Assembly (NCBI GenBank): GCA_003448685.1
Contig: DLXW01000174.1
Location: 1 to 5,476, forward strand
From: Cyanothece sp. UBA12306
Lineage (GTDB): Bacteria; Cyanobacteriota; Cyanobacteriia; Cyanobacteriales; Microcystaceae
Direction: 5' to 3'
DNA length: 5,476 bases
The position numbers and the translations under genes are program-made. Positions 1-5,476 of this stretch are shown here, one piece after another; the first letter of the stretch is position 1; each line of letters opens with the position of its first letter. The notes beneath the pieces were generated by a model. It searched no databases. It was not told the DNA's origin and was given only the letters and a program-made list of their open reading frames with translations.

Positions 1-79
1 ATTCATCAACGTATTTCATAGTTCTTCTTTTAATTTAATTGTGTTCTCAATTTTTTGGCTAATTATTGAGTTATAAACT

Positions 80-748
80 CTAAAGATTACCCCGATCATC
101 TGCTAGTAATGTATGTACTAAATCCCAAAGAATGTGGTAAATGATAAGATGAACTTCTTGCACACGATGAACACTATCTGTTGGTACAACCAGACAATGA
201 TCGAGGTTAATTTTCGTCATTTTTCCTCCATTGGTACCAGTTAATCCAATGGTGAGCGCACCTATTTCTTTAGCTTGAACAAAAGCATTAATTAGATTGT
301 TTGAATTGCCGCTAGTAGATAAACCGAAAAGTGCGTCTTCTTTTCTGACTTGGGCAATTACTTGACGGGCAAAAATATGCTCAAAACCCACATCATTACC
401 TACGGCTGTCATCATGGGTATATTAGATGTTAGGTCAATAGCCGTTAAAGCAGGACGACCAGCCGTGATCGGATGTTGAAATTCCACGGCAATATGAGCC
501 GCATCGCAACTTGAACCCCCATTGCCCATGGTATATAACCTACCATTATGACGATAGACATCAGCGATCGCCCCTGCTGCATCAACGATTTGTTGACTGT
601 TGTGGGCAAAAAAGTCTTCAATCATTTGCTGGTGATGGACTACTTTTTGCTGTACGGACTCCACAAGAGCAACATTCATGGCCTGGGGATTCTGTTTTTT
701 GCCGTGCAGAAAAGGGTAAAGTTGTTGAAGATTGGGATTAGTTACCAT
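80..748 (-). CDS. gmhA: GmhA-type SIS-domain phosphosugar isomerase (sedoheptulose 7-phosphate isomerase family)
   Basis: This 222-residue cytosolic protein belongs to the GmhA/DiaA branch of SIS-domain proteins. Known GmhA enzymes convert sedoheptulose 7-phosphate to D-glycero-D-manno-heptose 7-phosphate. Visible motifs are GNGGS at 75-79, VGNDVGF at 117-123, the phosphate-binding STSGNS at 144-149 and a C-terminal RVQEVH helix at 195-200. Compared with the E. coli enzyme as I remember it, H85, E89, Q197 and H205 match H61, E65, Q172 and H180, so the active site looks complete and the protein is more likely an enzyme than a DiaA-like binding protein. The N-terminus is about 24 residues longer than in E. 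coli; ATG at 679 (Met24) would give a more usual 199 residues. I kept 748 because neither start has a well-spaced Shine-Dalgarno site: an AGAGGA sequence lies about 21 bases before ATG 748, which is too far. The gene is last of a hypF-hypC-isomerase group, 51 bp behind hypC. Family is sure; the substrate and any role in hydrogenase maturation are inference. Confidence 0.85.
   Translation of the reverse strand: MVTNPNLQQLYPFLHGKKQNPQAMNVALVESVQQKVVHHQQMIEDFFAHNSQQIVDAAGAIADVYRHNGRLYTMGNGGSSCDAAHIAVEFQHPITAGRPALTAIDLTSNIPMMTAVGNDVGFEHIFARQVIAQVRKEDALFGLSTSGNSNNLINAFVQAKEIGALTIGLTGTNGGKMTKINLDHCLVVPTDSVHRVQEVHLIIYHILWDLVHTLLADDRGNL
564..571. repeat. HIP1 octamer palindrome GCGATCGC
   Basis: This is a perfect copy of the highly iterated palindrome that is strongly over-represented in many cyanobacterial genomes. 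It lies inside the isomerase gene. Near matches (GCGATCG) occur inside hypF around 2938 and 3033. It supports the taxonomic assignment but says nothing about the gene. Confidence 0.8.
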
Positions 749-799
749 TTTTTTTGGTTTGGTGGGTTATCCTCTCTAATTCTAATCAGAAGCTTCTGT

Positions 800-1075
800 T
801 TAAGCTGAGTTTTTCATGGCTACCATCTCCTCTTGCATTTCACCAAGTTCATTGAGTAAAGCGAGGGTTGCTGCTGCCTCTTGTTGATCGATGCGACTCA
901 TGGCAAACCCGACGTGAACTAAAACCCAGTCACCGACACAGGAATTAAGGGGATGTTCTTCATCGACAATGCAGATAATATTAACTTCGCGCTGTACGCC
1001 GCTAATATCCACCATTGCTAGTTTGCGCTCAAAATCGGTAATTTTGACAATTTGACCAGGAATTCCCAGACACAT
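800..1075 (-). CDS. hypC: HypC/HybG/HupF family [NiFe]-hydrogenase maturation chaperone
   Basis: This small cytosolic chaperone has 91 residues, close to the usual 75-95. It begins with the family signature MCLGIPG. Cys2, exposed after Met1 removal, is the residue that in studied HypC proteins binds the iron carrying CN and CO ligands and contacts the hydrogenase large-subunit precursor. The OB-fold-like core runs to about residue 63 and includes GDWVLVHVGFAMSRID at 48-63, with the family's conserved His at 54. The last 28 residues are Ala/Glu-rich and probably helical. The start is certain: the MC motif must be N-terminal, and an AAGGAG site lies 8 bases before the ATG. The gene follows hypF by 31 bp and precedes the isomerase by 51 bp, so co-transcription is likely. 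HypD, its usual partner in the Fe(CN)2CO scaffold, is not encoded here. Which hydrogenase it serves cannot be told from this window. Confidence 0.96.
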   Translation of the reverse strand: MCLGIPGQIVKITDFERKLAMVDISGVQREVNIICIVDEEHPLNSCVGDWVLVHVGFAMSRIDQQEAAATLALLNELGEMQEEMVAMKNSA

Positions 1076-1083
1076 ATAATTTT

Positions 1084-1089
1084 CTCCTT
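1084..1089 (-). promoter_or_regulatory. Shine-Dalgarno site of hypC (AAGGAG)
   Basis: On the minus strand AAGGAG ends 8 bases before the hypC ATG. It is the only strong, well-spaced ribosome-binding site in the window. It lies wholly within the 31-bp hypF-hypC gap and fixes the hypC start, which suggests that hypC is translated independently of hypF and perhaps more strongly. Confidence 0.8.
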
Positions 1090-1106
1090 ATGATTTTTGT
1101 CTGAAT

Positions 1107-3473
1107 TTAATCTAACTGTCGTGCTGCGGCAATAGCAGCTTGTCCAAGGGCTAAACCGCCATCATTAGCAGGAACTTTACCTTGGGAGAGGCACTGAAAA
1201 CCTTGTGCTTGAACTAGCTTGGATACTTCTTCTGTTAGTAATTTATTTTGAAAACAACCACCAGAAAGGGCGACTTTATGGAAGGATAAACCATTTTTTG
1301 CCAGTTTATTGGCTAGTTTTTCCACCATTGCACTAACAGCTTGTGCTAGTCCTCGATGAAAACGAGCAGCTATGACTGATTTAGGTGTTTTGACTTGGAG
1401 ATCACCAAGCATTGCTTGCCACATGGGTAAAGGTTCGACATATTCTAATTCAGTCCCAGGCAAAGGAGCTATTTTAAAAGAATAATGTAAGGATTCGTCT
1501 GGTTGAGTCCAGGTATTGTTATCTACCATCATCTCTAATTCTATGGCTGCTTGACCTTCAAATAGGGCTTGATCACGACAAATTCCCATGGCAGCAGCTA
1601 CTGCGTCGAATAGTCTACCGCAGGAACTAGCAAGGGGGACATTGATGTTTTTTTGGAGCATTTGCTCAATAATTTGGCGGGGTTTTTGTTCTAGGTATTG
1701 ATAAAGTTCTAAATCGGCAAAATTTTCTGTCAAATTTTCCCAACCCAAGGCAGCCATCAAATGGGCATAGGTATTACGCCAGGGTTCCCGAATAGCTTGT
1801 GTTCCCCCGATCATAGCGATAGGTTTGAGGGTTCCTAATCTTTGATAATTACGATAATCAGCTAACAGGAATTCCCCGCCCCAAATTGTGCCATCTTCAC
1901 CAAATCCTAAACCATCAAACGCAATTCCTAATACAGGAGAATCAGTCAGAGAAATATTATTTTCTGCTAAACAACTAGCAATATGAGCATGATGGTGTTG
2001 AATTTCTATTAAAGGTAATTTTGATTTTTTTGCCTCTTGTTGAGCAAGTTTATTAGAAATATATTCGGGATGTAAATCAGCGACTAATAGCTTAGGTTTA
2101 TGATCGTATAAATTAGTATAAAGTTGTAAGTTATGTTGGTAATCTTCAAAAGTGGCTAAGTCTTCTAAATCCCCTTGATGTTGAGAAACAATGGCCTTAC
2201 CATCTTTGATTAAACAAAAAGTAGACTTTAACTCACCGCCATAAGCCAATAAATCTGGTGCTTGTTCAAAGCCAGTAGGTAAAGAAAATGAATTAGGGGC
2301 ATAACCCCGCGCACGGCGTAATAAACAGGGCTTTTCTTCTATAACACGAATCACAGAATCATCAATTCTATTGGCAATTTCTCGATCATGAAATAAAATA
2401 AAATCCGCAATTCCTTTTAATTGGTTTCTAGCTTCATTATTGCTTATTATTTGGGGTTCATTAGATAAATTACCACTAGTCATTACTACTGGGAAATCTA
2501 AATCTTTTAGTAACAAAAAATGTAATGGAGTATAAGGCAACATAAAACCCAAAATATTAAGTTTAGGTGCAATATTTTTTGGTAATTTTCCTTGAGCATT
2601 AACATTTAATAAAACTATGGGGGCTTGTGGACTTTCTAATAAACTTTGTTCAAGGTCACTAATAAAGCAAAATTGACGAATAGCTTCTAAATCCCGTGCC
2701 ATTAAAGCAAAAGGTTTACCATAGCGTCGTTTATGTTCCCTGAGACGTTCAACTGTTCTTTCATTCCTAGCATCACAAGCAAGATGAAAACCGCCTAAAC
2801 CTCGAATAGCAACAATTTTACCTTGTTTGATTAATTCTGAGGTATAATCCAAGTCATCAAGCTGACTAGATTGATTTCGCTCAATTTTTTGTCCCTCCAA
2901 ACCCTCTAACCAAACCTTGGGACCACAAACAGGACAAGCGATCGGCTGGGCATGAAAACGTCGATCAGCCGGATTCTCATATTCTCGCGCACAATCTACA
3001 CACATGGGAAAAACTGCCATGGTAGTTTTGGCGCGATCGTAGGGAACTTGTTTAACAATAGAAAGCCGCGGCCCACAATGGGTACAATTAGTAAAAGGAT
3101 AACGGTAACGTCTAGCCAAAGGGTTTAATATTTCTTCTGTGCAAGCTGCACAAGTAGCAGCATCGGGGGCAACCTGGGTTTGATTTTCACCTGAAATACT
3201 GGCGACAATTTTAAAATCCTTAAAATCTAGTACATTGGCCAAAACTTTGGTTTCAATAGTTTCAATACGAGCCAGAGGTGGAGCCTCATGTTCTAATCTT
3301 TGTAAAAAACGGGCAATATCAGGCTCATTACCAGATAGTTTAATTAATACTCCTTCCGCATCGTTTCTTACCTCTCCATAAAGCCCACAAGCGTTGGCTA
3401 ACTTCCATACCGTAGGACGAAAGCCAACTCCTTGCACCGTACCACGCACACGAATTTCTACTGATTGAGCCAT
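1107..3473 (-). CDS. hypF: Carbamoyltransferase HypF, [NiFe]-hydrogenase maturation
   Basis: HypF uses carbamoyl phosphate and ATP to make a carbamoyl-adenylate and passes the carbamoyl group to the C-terminal Cys of HypE, which turns it into the cyanide ligands of the [NiFe] site. The 788-residue protein has every family domain in order. The acylphosphatase domain (about 5-92) has GVGFRP with Arg19 and Asn37. Two C4 zinc fingers use C108, C111, C130, C133, C158, C161, C180 and C183, in the exact C-X2-C-X18-C-X2-C-X24-C-X2-C-X18-C-X2-C spacing of HypF. A YrdC-like adenylation domain spans about 212-390, with KRRYGKPFALMAR near 249-260. The Kae1-like carbamoyltransferase domain spans about 405-785, with IQHHHAH at 491-497 (family VxHHxAH), FDGLGFGEDGTIWGGE near 519-534 and LSGGCFQN at 736-743. 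I chose ATG 3473; the frame also allows TTG at 3488, adding five residues. Neither has a clear Shine-Dalgarno site. It heads the hypF-hypC-isomerase group. No key residue is missing. Confidence 0.97.
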   Translation of the reverse strand: MAQSVEIRVRGTVQGVGFRPTVWKLANACGLYGEVRNDAEGVLIKLSGNEPDIARFLQRLEHEAPPLARIETIETKVLANVLDFKDFKIVASISGENQTQVAPDAATCAACTEEILNPLARRYRYPFTNCTHCGPRLSIVKQVPYDRAKTTMAVFPMCVDCAREYENPADRRFHAQPIACPVCGPKVWLEGLEGQKIERNQSSQLDDLDYTSELIKQGKIVAIRGLGGFHLACDARNERTVERLREHKRRYGKPFALMARDLEAIRQFCFISDLEQSLLESPQAPIVLLNVNAQGKLPKNIAPKLNILGFMLPYTPLHFLLLKDLDFPVVMTSGNLSNEPQIISNNEARNQLKGIADFILFHDREIANRIDDSVIRVIEEKPCLLRRARGYAPNSFSLPTGFEQAPDLLAYGGELKSTFCLIKDGKAIVSQHQGDLEDLATFEDYQHNLQLYTNLYDHKPKLLVADLHPEYISNKLAQQEAKKSKLPLIEIQHHHAHIASCLAENNISLTDSPVLGIAFDGLGFGEDGTIWGGEFLLADYRNYQRLGTLKPIAMIGGTQAIREPWRNTYAHLMAALGWENLTENFADLELYQYLEQKPRQIIEQMLQKNINVPLASSCGRLFDAVAAAMGICRDQALFEGQAAIELEMMVDNNTWTQPDESLHYSFKIAPLPGTELEYVEPLPMWQAMLGDLQVKTPKSVIAARFHRGLAQAVSAMVEKLANKLAKNGLSFHKVALSGGCFQNKLLTEEVSKLVQAQGFQCLSQGKVPANDGGLALGQAAIAAARQLD

Positions 3474-3475
3474 CG

Positions 3476-3481
3476 TATAAT
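3476..3481 (+). promoter_or_regulatory. Candidate -10 element (TATAAT) for the oxidoreductase gene
   Basis: A perfect TATAAT lies 43 bases before the ATG at 3525 in the 51-bp divergent gap, so transcription would start near 3488 with a leader of about 36 bases. No good -35 hexamer lies 16-18 bases upstream, where the sequence is already inside hypF. The element sits only 2 bases outside the hypF start codon, so polymerase bound here would overlap the hypF translation start region. In such AT-rich DNA a chance match is quite possible. I found no convincing promoter for hypF in the opposite direction. Confidence 0.4.
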
Positions 3482-3524
3482 TTATCAAAGAAATTAAGAA
3501 CTAGAAAATCATTCGGTAAAATTT

Positions 3525-4529
3525 ATGAAAGCCGTCATAATCAATCAACCAGGAACACCAGATGTTTTAACCTTAAAAGATGTCCATGAACCTCAGATTA
3601 GTAGTCCTACAGAAATTTTAGTGCAACTCAAGGCTGCTGGCATTAACCCCATTGATACAAAACTTCGCCATCGAGGAACCTTTTACCCAGACGATATGCC
3701 AGCTATTTTAGGTTGTGATGGTGCAGGAATTGTGCAAGCAGTAGGTTCTGAGGTAACAGACTTTAAACCAGGGGATGAGGTCTATTTTTTTGCAGGGGGA
3801 CTGGGAAAGTCCCAAACAGGCAATTATGCCCAATTAGCAGTGGTAGAGTCCCATTTAGTGGCTCATAAACCCACTTCCTTAACCTTTGCTGAAGCTGCTG
3901 CGGCTCCCTTAGTCTTAATTACGGCTTGGGAATCGCTCTATGATCGAGGTAGGTTAGAAAATGGACAAAAAGTGTTGATCCACGGTGGAACTGGAGGAGT
4001 TGGCCATATTGCGATTCAATTGGCTAAACTCAAGGGAGCGGATGTTTGTGTAACGGTGGGAAACCCCGATAAAGCTAGATTAGCTCGTCAATTTGGAGCC
4101 GATGAAACGATCGTATATAAACAAACAGATTTTGTGCAAGGGGTATTAAATTGGACTGAAGGAAAGGGGGTTGATTTAGCTTTTGATACGGTGGGAGGAA
4201 AGACTTTTTTTGATACTTGTGAAGCGGTTAAAGTTTATGGAGATTTAGTGACTATTCTGCAACCTGATCCTAATCTTGGTAATTTGAAAATTGCCCGCAA
4301 CCGTAATTTAAGCATTGGTTTGGAGTTGATGTTAACTCCTGCTTTAATGGGATTGGTTGATGCTCAAAAACATCAAACTTCTATTCTTAAACAATGTGCC
4401 AAGTTTATCGATCAAGGTCAATTAAAAATTCATCTCAATCAAACTTTTCCCTTAGCAGAAGCCGCAGCTGCTCATCAACTTTTAGAACAGGGCTCTATGA
4501 TGGGAAAAATTGCTTTATTGATTGATTAA
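3525..4529 (+). CDS. Zinc-independent quinone oxidoreductase-like MDR family protein, NADPH-dependent
   Basis: This 334-residue protein is a medium-chain dehydrogenase/reductase of the quinone oxidoreductase type, expected to reduce quinones, enones or similar carbonyl compounds with NADPH in the cytosol. The GroES-like N-terminal domain (about 1-125) has AAGINPIDTKLR at 37-48 and LGCDGAGIV at 62-70, where zinc-dependent relatives have GHE. The four-Cys structural zinc lobe is absent. The Rossmann domain (about 126-270) has HGGTGGVGHIAIQLAK at 153-168, whose glycine pattern binds the cofactor, then DTVGG at 221-225. The C-terminus MGKIALLID is the usual family ending. Length is normal (320-340). 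It starts 51 bp from hypF in the opposite direction, with no strong Shine-Dalgarno site before the ATG. The next gene to the right converges on it. Substrate cannot be predicted, and the family is too broad for a gene symbol. A link to hydrogen metabolism is possible from position only. Confidence 0.93.
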   Translation: MKAVIINQPGTPDVLTLKDVHEPQISSPTEILVQLKAAGINPIDTKLRHRGTFYPDDMPAILGCDGAGIVQAVGSEVTDFKPGDEVYFFAGGLGKSQTGNYAQLAVVESHLVAHKPTSLTFAEAAAAPLVLITAWESLYDRGRLENGQKVLIHGGTGGVGHIAIQLAKLKGADVCVTVGNPDKARLARQFGADETIVYKQTDFVQGVLNWTEGKGVDLAFDTVGGKTFFDTCEAVKVYGDLVTILQPDPNLGNLKIARNRNLSIGLELMLTPALMGLVDAQKHQTSILKQCAKFIDQGQLKIHLNQTFPLAEAAAAHQLLEQGSMMGKIALLID

Positions 4530-4556
4530 TTTGGTTGTGATAAATTAAACTAAAGC
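4512..4556. terminator. Possible weak bidirectional terminator or stem-loop
   Basis: Two nested inverted repeats span the end of the oxidoreductase gene: an outer pair GCTTTA (4512-4517) and TAAAGC (4551-4556), and an inner pair TTAATTT (4526-4532) and AAATTAA (4542-4548) around a 9-base loop. The arms are separated by 8 unpaired bases on one side and 2 on the other. It lies between convergent genes, where a terminator is expected, and being an inverted repeat it could work on both strands. Against it, the inner stem has no G:C pair and no long T-run follows, so it is not a classical intrinsic terminator. Confidence 0.3.
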
Positions 4557-4560
4557 CATT

Positions 4561-4700
4561 TTATAAAGAATCGGGATCAATTCCTAATTCTTTGAGTTTT
4601 TCTGCTAATTTTTGAGCTTTTTGTTCAGCTTGTTGGGTTCTTTCTTCTGGAGTTAAATAGCGTTTTTCCTGTTGATCATACCAATATAACCATTCTCGTT
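4561..4700. repeat. Direct repeat, copy 1: C-terminal coding segment of the Uma2 pair
   Basis: These 140 bases align to 4805-4965 with 5 substitutions and one 21-bp gap. The gap matches exactly one unit of the tandem repeat in the intact copy. Within the coding frame two substitutions are synonymous, one changes Gly to Glu, and two fall in the last sense codon, changing the final residue from Ile to Leu. Confidence 0.93.
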
Positions 4701-4736
4701 AGTATCATCAGAATCAGGTAAATCTTCAGCAGAAGG
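4701..4736. repeat. Direct repeat, copy 1: N-terminal coding segment shared by both Uma2 copies
   Basis: These 36 bases are identical to 5441-5476 in the same orientation. The match begins exactly at the deletion join of the remnant and runs to the right edge of the window, so its true length cannot be seen. On the minus strand it encodes PSAEDLPDSDDT in both copies. Confidence 0.95.
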
Positions 4737-4804
4737 CAAACAATCACGAGGATTATAATTTAATAGCATCTTAGTTATTCCACGAGTAATAGTTTATTAA
4801 TTAA

Positions 4805-4965
4805 TTAGATAGAATCGGGATCAATCCCTAATTCTTTGAGTTTCTCTGCTAATTTTTGAGCTTTTTGTTCAGCTTGTTGGGTTTTTTGTTCAGCTTGTTG
4901 GGTTCTTTCTTCTGGAGTTAAATAGCGTTTTCCCTGTTGATCATACCAATATAACCATTCTCGTT
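4805..4965. repeat. Direct repeat, copy 2: C-terminal coding segment of the Uma2 pair
   Basis: This is the counterpart of 4561-4700 and carries one extra 21-bp unit. Homology between the copies breaks off at 4965/4966, which marks one end of the segment missing from the remnant. Confidence 0.93.
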
Positions 4966-5476
4966 CAACTCCTTGATAAATACCGATTTCTCTACCAATT
5001 CCTAACTCAATTTCTGATAGCCAAACTGGTTCTCCCTCCATCAATTTATATTCTCCTTCTCTTAATTTATACACTTCTAAACGGGGTTTTCTTTTACGTA
5101 AAGGATTGTAAATTACATAATATAAAACCCCGATTTTGGCATAGTCTTCTTTCTTGGTAGTATATTCCCCCCTTCTAGTTTGAGAAACCACTTCTAACAC
5201 CATAATGGGAATCACTTGTTCATCCCACAATACATAAGATAACCGTAAATCTGAATCAATAATTCGAGGAACACCAATGCTTAAAAAACCATCAGGAACA
5301 ATGGCAGTAGTGGGTTGTTTAGGATTATAATAAATTCCCATATCTACTCCGAAAAACCAATCCATTTTTTGAGGCCAAATCAAGGCCAGAATTGCTTCTA
5401 AAAGTCCAGGAATTAGATGTTGTAATTGGTTATCCACAGGAGTATCATCAGAATCAGGTAAATCTTCAGCAGAAGG
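4805..5476 (-). CDS. Uma2/DUF820 family protein, PD-(D/E)XK nuclease-like (5' end outside window)
   Basis: Uma2 proteins have a restriction-endonuclease-like fold and are expanded in cyanobacterial genomes; their biological role is largely unknown. 223 residues are visible, and the frame stays open to the window edge. A GTG at 5437 would give 210 residues, but the 13 codons before it (PSAEDLPDSDDTP) are shared with the N-terminus of the broken neighbour, so the true start is probably 11 codons further out, giving about 234 residues. Numbering from that GTG, the fold signature is Asp49 in IVPDGF, Glu82 in VLEVVS and Lys95/Lys96 in TTKKEDYA, followed by GVLYYVIYNP at 103-112. The region 157-173 has the REWLYWYD segment. 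Residues 176-204 form a Gln/Glu/Lys-rich heptad stretch likely to be a coiled coil, ending in GIDPDSI. No partner gene is visible, apart from the remnant 35 bp downstream. Nuclease activity is inferred from the fold motifs only. Confidence 0.88.
   Translation of the reverse strand, partial: PSAEDLPDSDDTPVDNQLQHLIPGLLEAILALIWPQKMDWFFGVDMGIYYNPKQPTTAIVPDGFLSIGVPRIIDSDLRLSYVLWDEQVIPIMVLEVVSQTRRGEYTTKKEDYAKIGVLYYVIYNPLRKRKPRLEVYKLREGEYKLMEGEPVWLSEIELGIGREIGIYQGVEREWLYWYDQQGKRYLTPEERTQQAEQKTQQAEQKAQKLAEKLKELGIDPDSI
4862..4904. repeat. 21-bp tandem repeat in the coiled-coil tail of the Uma2 gene
   Basis: Two perfect 21-bp units stand head to tail (4862-4882 and 4883-4903, with the match running one base further). 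Each encodes one heptad of the type TQQAEQK. The broken copy has only one unit at the matching place, so a unit was gained here or lost there after duplication. Period 21 keeps both the reading frame and the coiled-coil register. Confidence 0.92.
5441..5476. repeat. Direct repeat, copy 2: N-terminal coding segment of the Uma2 pair
   Basis: This is identical to 4701-4736 over all 36 visible bases and is cut by the window edge. It shows that the intact gene's reading frame continues upstream of the GTG at 5437. Confidence 0.95.

Larger units (their letters stand above)
4561..4769 (-). pseudogene. Remnant of a Uma2/DUF820 gene with internal deletion and frameshift
   Basis: This is a second, broken copy of the adjacent Uma2-type gene. 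From ATG 4769 the first 23 codons (MLLNYNPRDCLPSAEDLPDS, then DDT) are the family N-terminus. At 4701/4700 the sequence jumps straight to the C-terminal part, skipping what corresponds to 4966-5440 of the intact copy, 475 bp. As 475 is not a multiple of three, the reading frame shifts and stops at TAA 4653-4655, leaving an open frame of 38 codons. The old C-terminal frame is still open to TAA 4561-4563 and would read REWLYWYDQQ through the coiled coil to GIDPDSL. All nuclease residues (the PD motif, LEV Glu and TKK Lys) are gone. The 140 bases beyond the join differ from the intact copy at only 5 positions, plus one 21-bp indel, so the damage looks recent. A chimeric assembly is the main alternative. 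A functional 38-residue peptide seems unlikely. Confidence 0.85.

Noticed and set aside
46..70. CTCAAT and ATTGAG inverted repeat downstream of the isomerase, as a terminator
   Set aside because: The stem is 6 bp with a 13-base loop, and no T-run follows it on the minus strand. In DNA this AT-rich it is within chance.
511..808. Two overlapping plus-strand open frames of 76 and 86 codons
   Set aside because: They lie antisense to the well-supported isomerase gene, show no recognisable motifs and are explained as shadow frames.
4653..4769. A 38-codon open frame as a small independent gene
   Set aside because: Its first 23 codons are the Uma2 N-terminus and the rest is out-of-frame Uma2 C-terminal sequence, so it is a by-product of the deletion.
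5435..5437. GTG as the start of the intact Uma2 gene
   Set aside because: The frame stays open for 13 more codons to the window edge, and those codons are conserved in the N-terminus of the broken copy, so the true start lies outside the window.
4530..5476. Uma2 pair as part of an insertion sequence or mobile element
   Set aside because: No transposase, terminal inverted repeats or target-site duplication could be found. The repeats are simply homologous coding segments of two gene copies.
1..5476. CRISPR array, tRNA or rRNA genes
   Set aside because: No regularly spaced repeats and no recognisable tRNA or rRNA sequence were seen. Nearly all of the window is protein-coding or gene remnant.

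Overview
The window is most likely a piece of a cyanobacterial genome. The evidence is AT-rich intergenic DNA, weak or absent Shine-Dalgarno sites before most genes, one perfect HIP1 palindrome (GCGATCGC, 564-571), and a Uma2/DUF820-type protein with the Q/E/K-rich tail I associate with cyanobacterial members. The assignment rests on family recognition and composition, not on a database search.

Layout. Positions 1-79 are short AT-rich non-coding sequence with no gene I can support. Positions 80-3473 hold three minus-strand genes read in the order hypF (1107-3473), hypC (800-1075) and a GmhA-type SIS-domain sugar isomerase (80-748). The gaps are 31 and 51 bp, so they look like one operon. HypF and HypC belong to [NiFe]-hydrogenase maturation: HypF activates the carbamoyl group from carbamoyl phosphate for cyanide-ligand synthesis, and HypC carries the Fe(CN)2CO unit with HypD to the large-subunit precursor. 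hypD, hypE, hypA, hypB and the hydrogenase structural genes are not in the window. The isomerase keeps all the active-site residues of GmhA, and its place behind hypC is the most interesting functional context here.

A 51-bp divergent gap (3474-3524) separates hypF from a plus-strand zinc-independent quinone oxidoreductase-like MDR protein (3525-4529). A perfect TATAAT in the gap and an imperfect AT-rich stem-loop behind the gene are the only control signals I could pick out.

From 4561 to the right edge lie two minus-strand Uma2/DUF820 genes in tandem. The upstream copy (4805 to beyond 5476) is intact as far as it is visible, but its 5' end lies outside the window. The downstream copy (4561-4769) is a remnant. 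It keeps both ends of the gene but has lost a middle part equal to 475 bp of the neighbour, including the whole nuclease core, and the join is out of frame. The copies match closely on both sides of the join: 36 of 36 bases on the N-terminal side and 135 of 140 on the C-terminal side, plus a 21-bp indel in the coiled-coil repeat. This points to a fairly recent tandem duplication followed by internal deletion.
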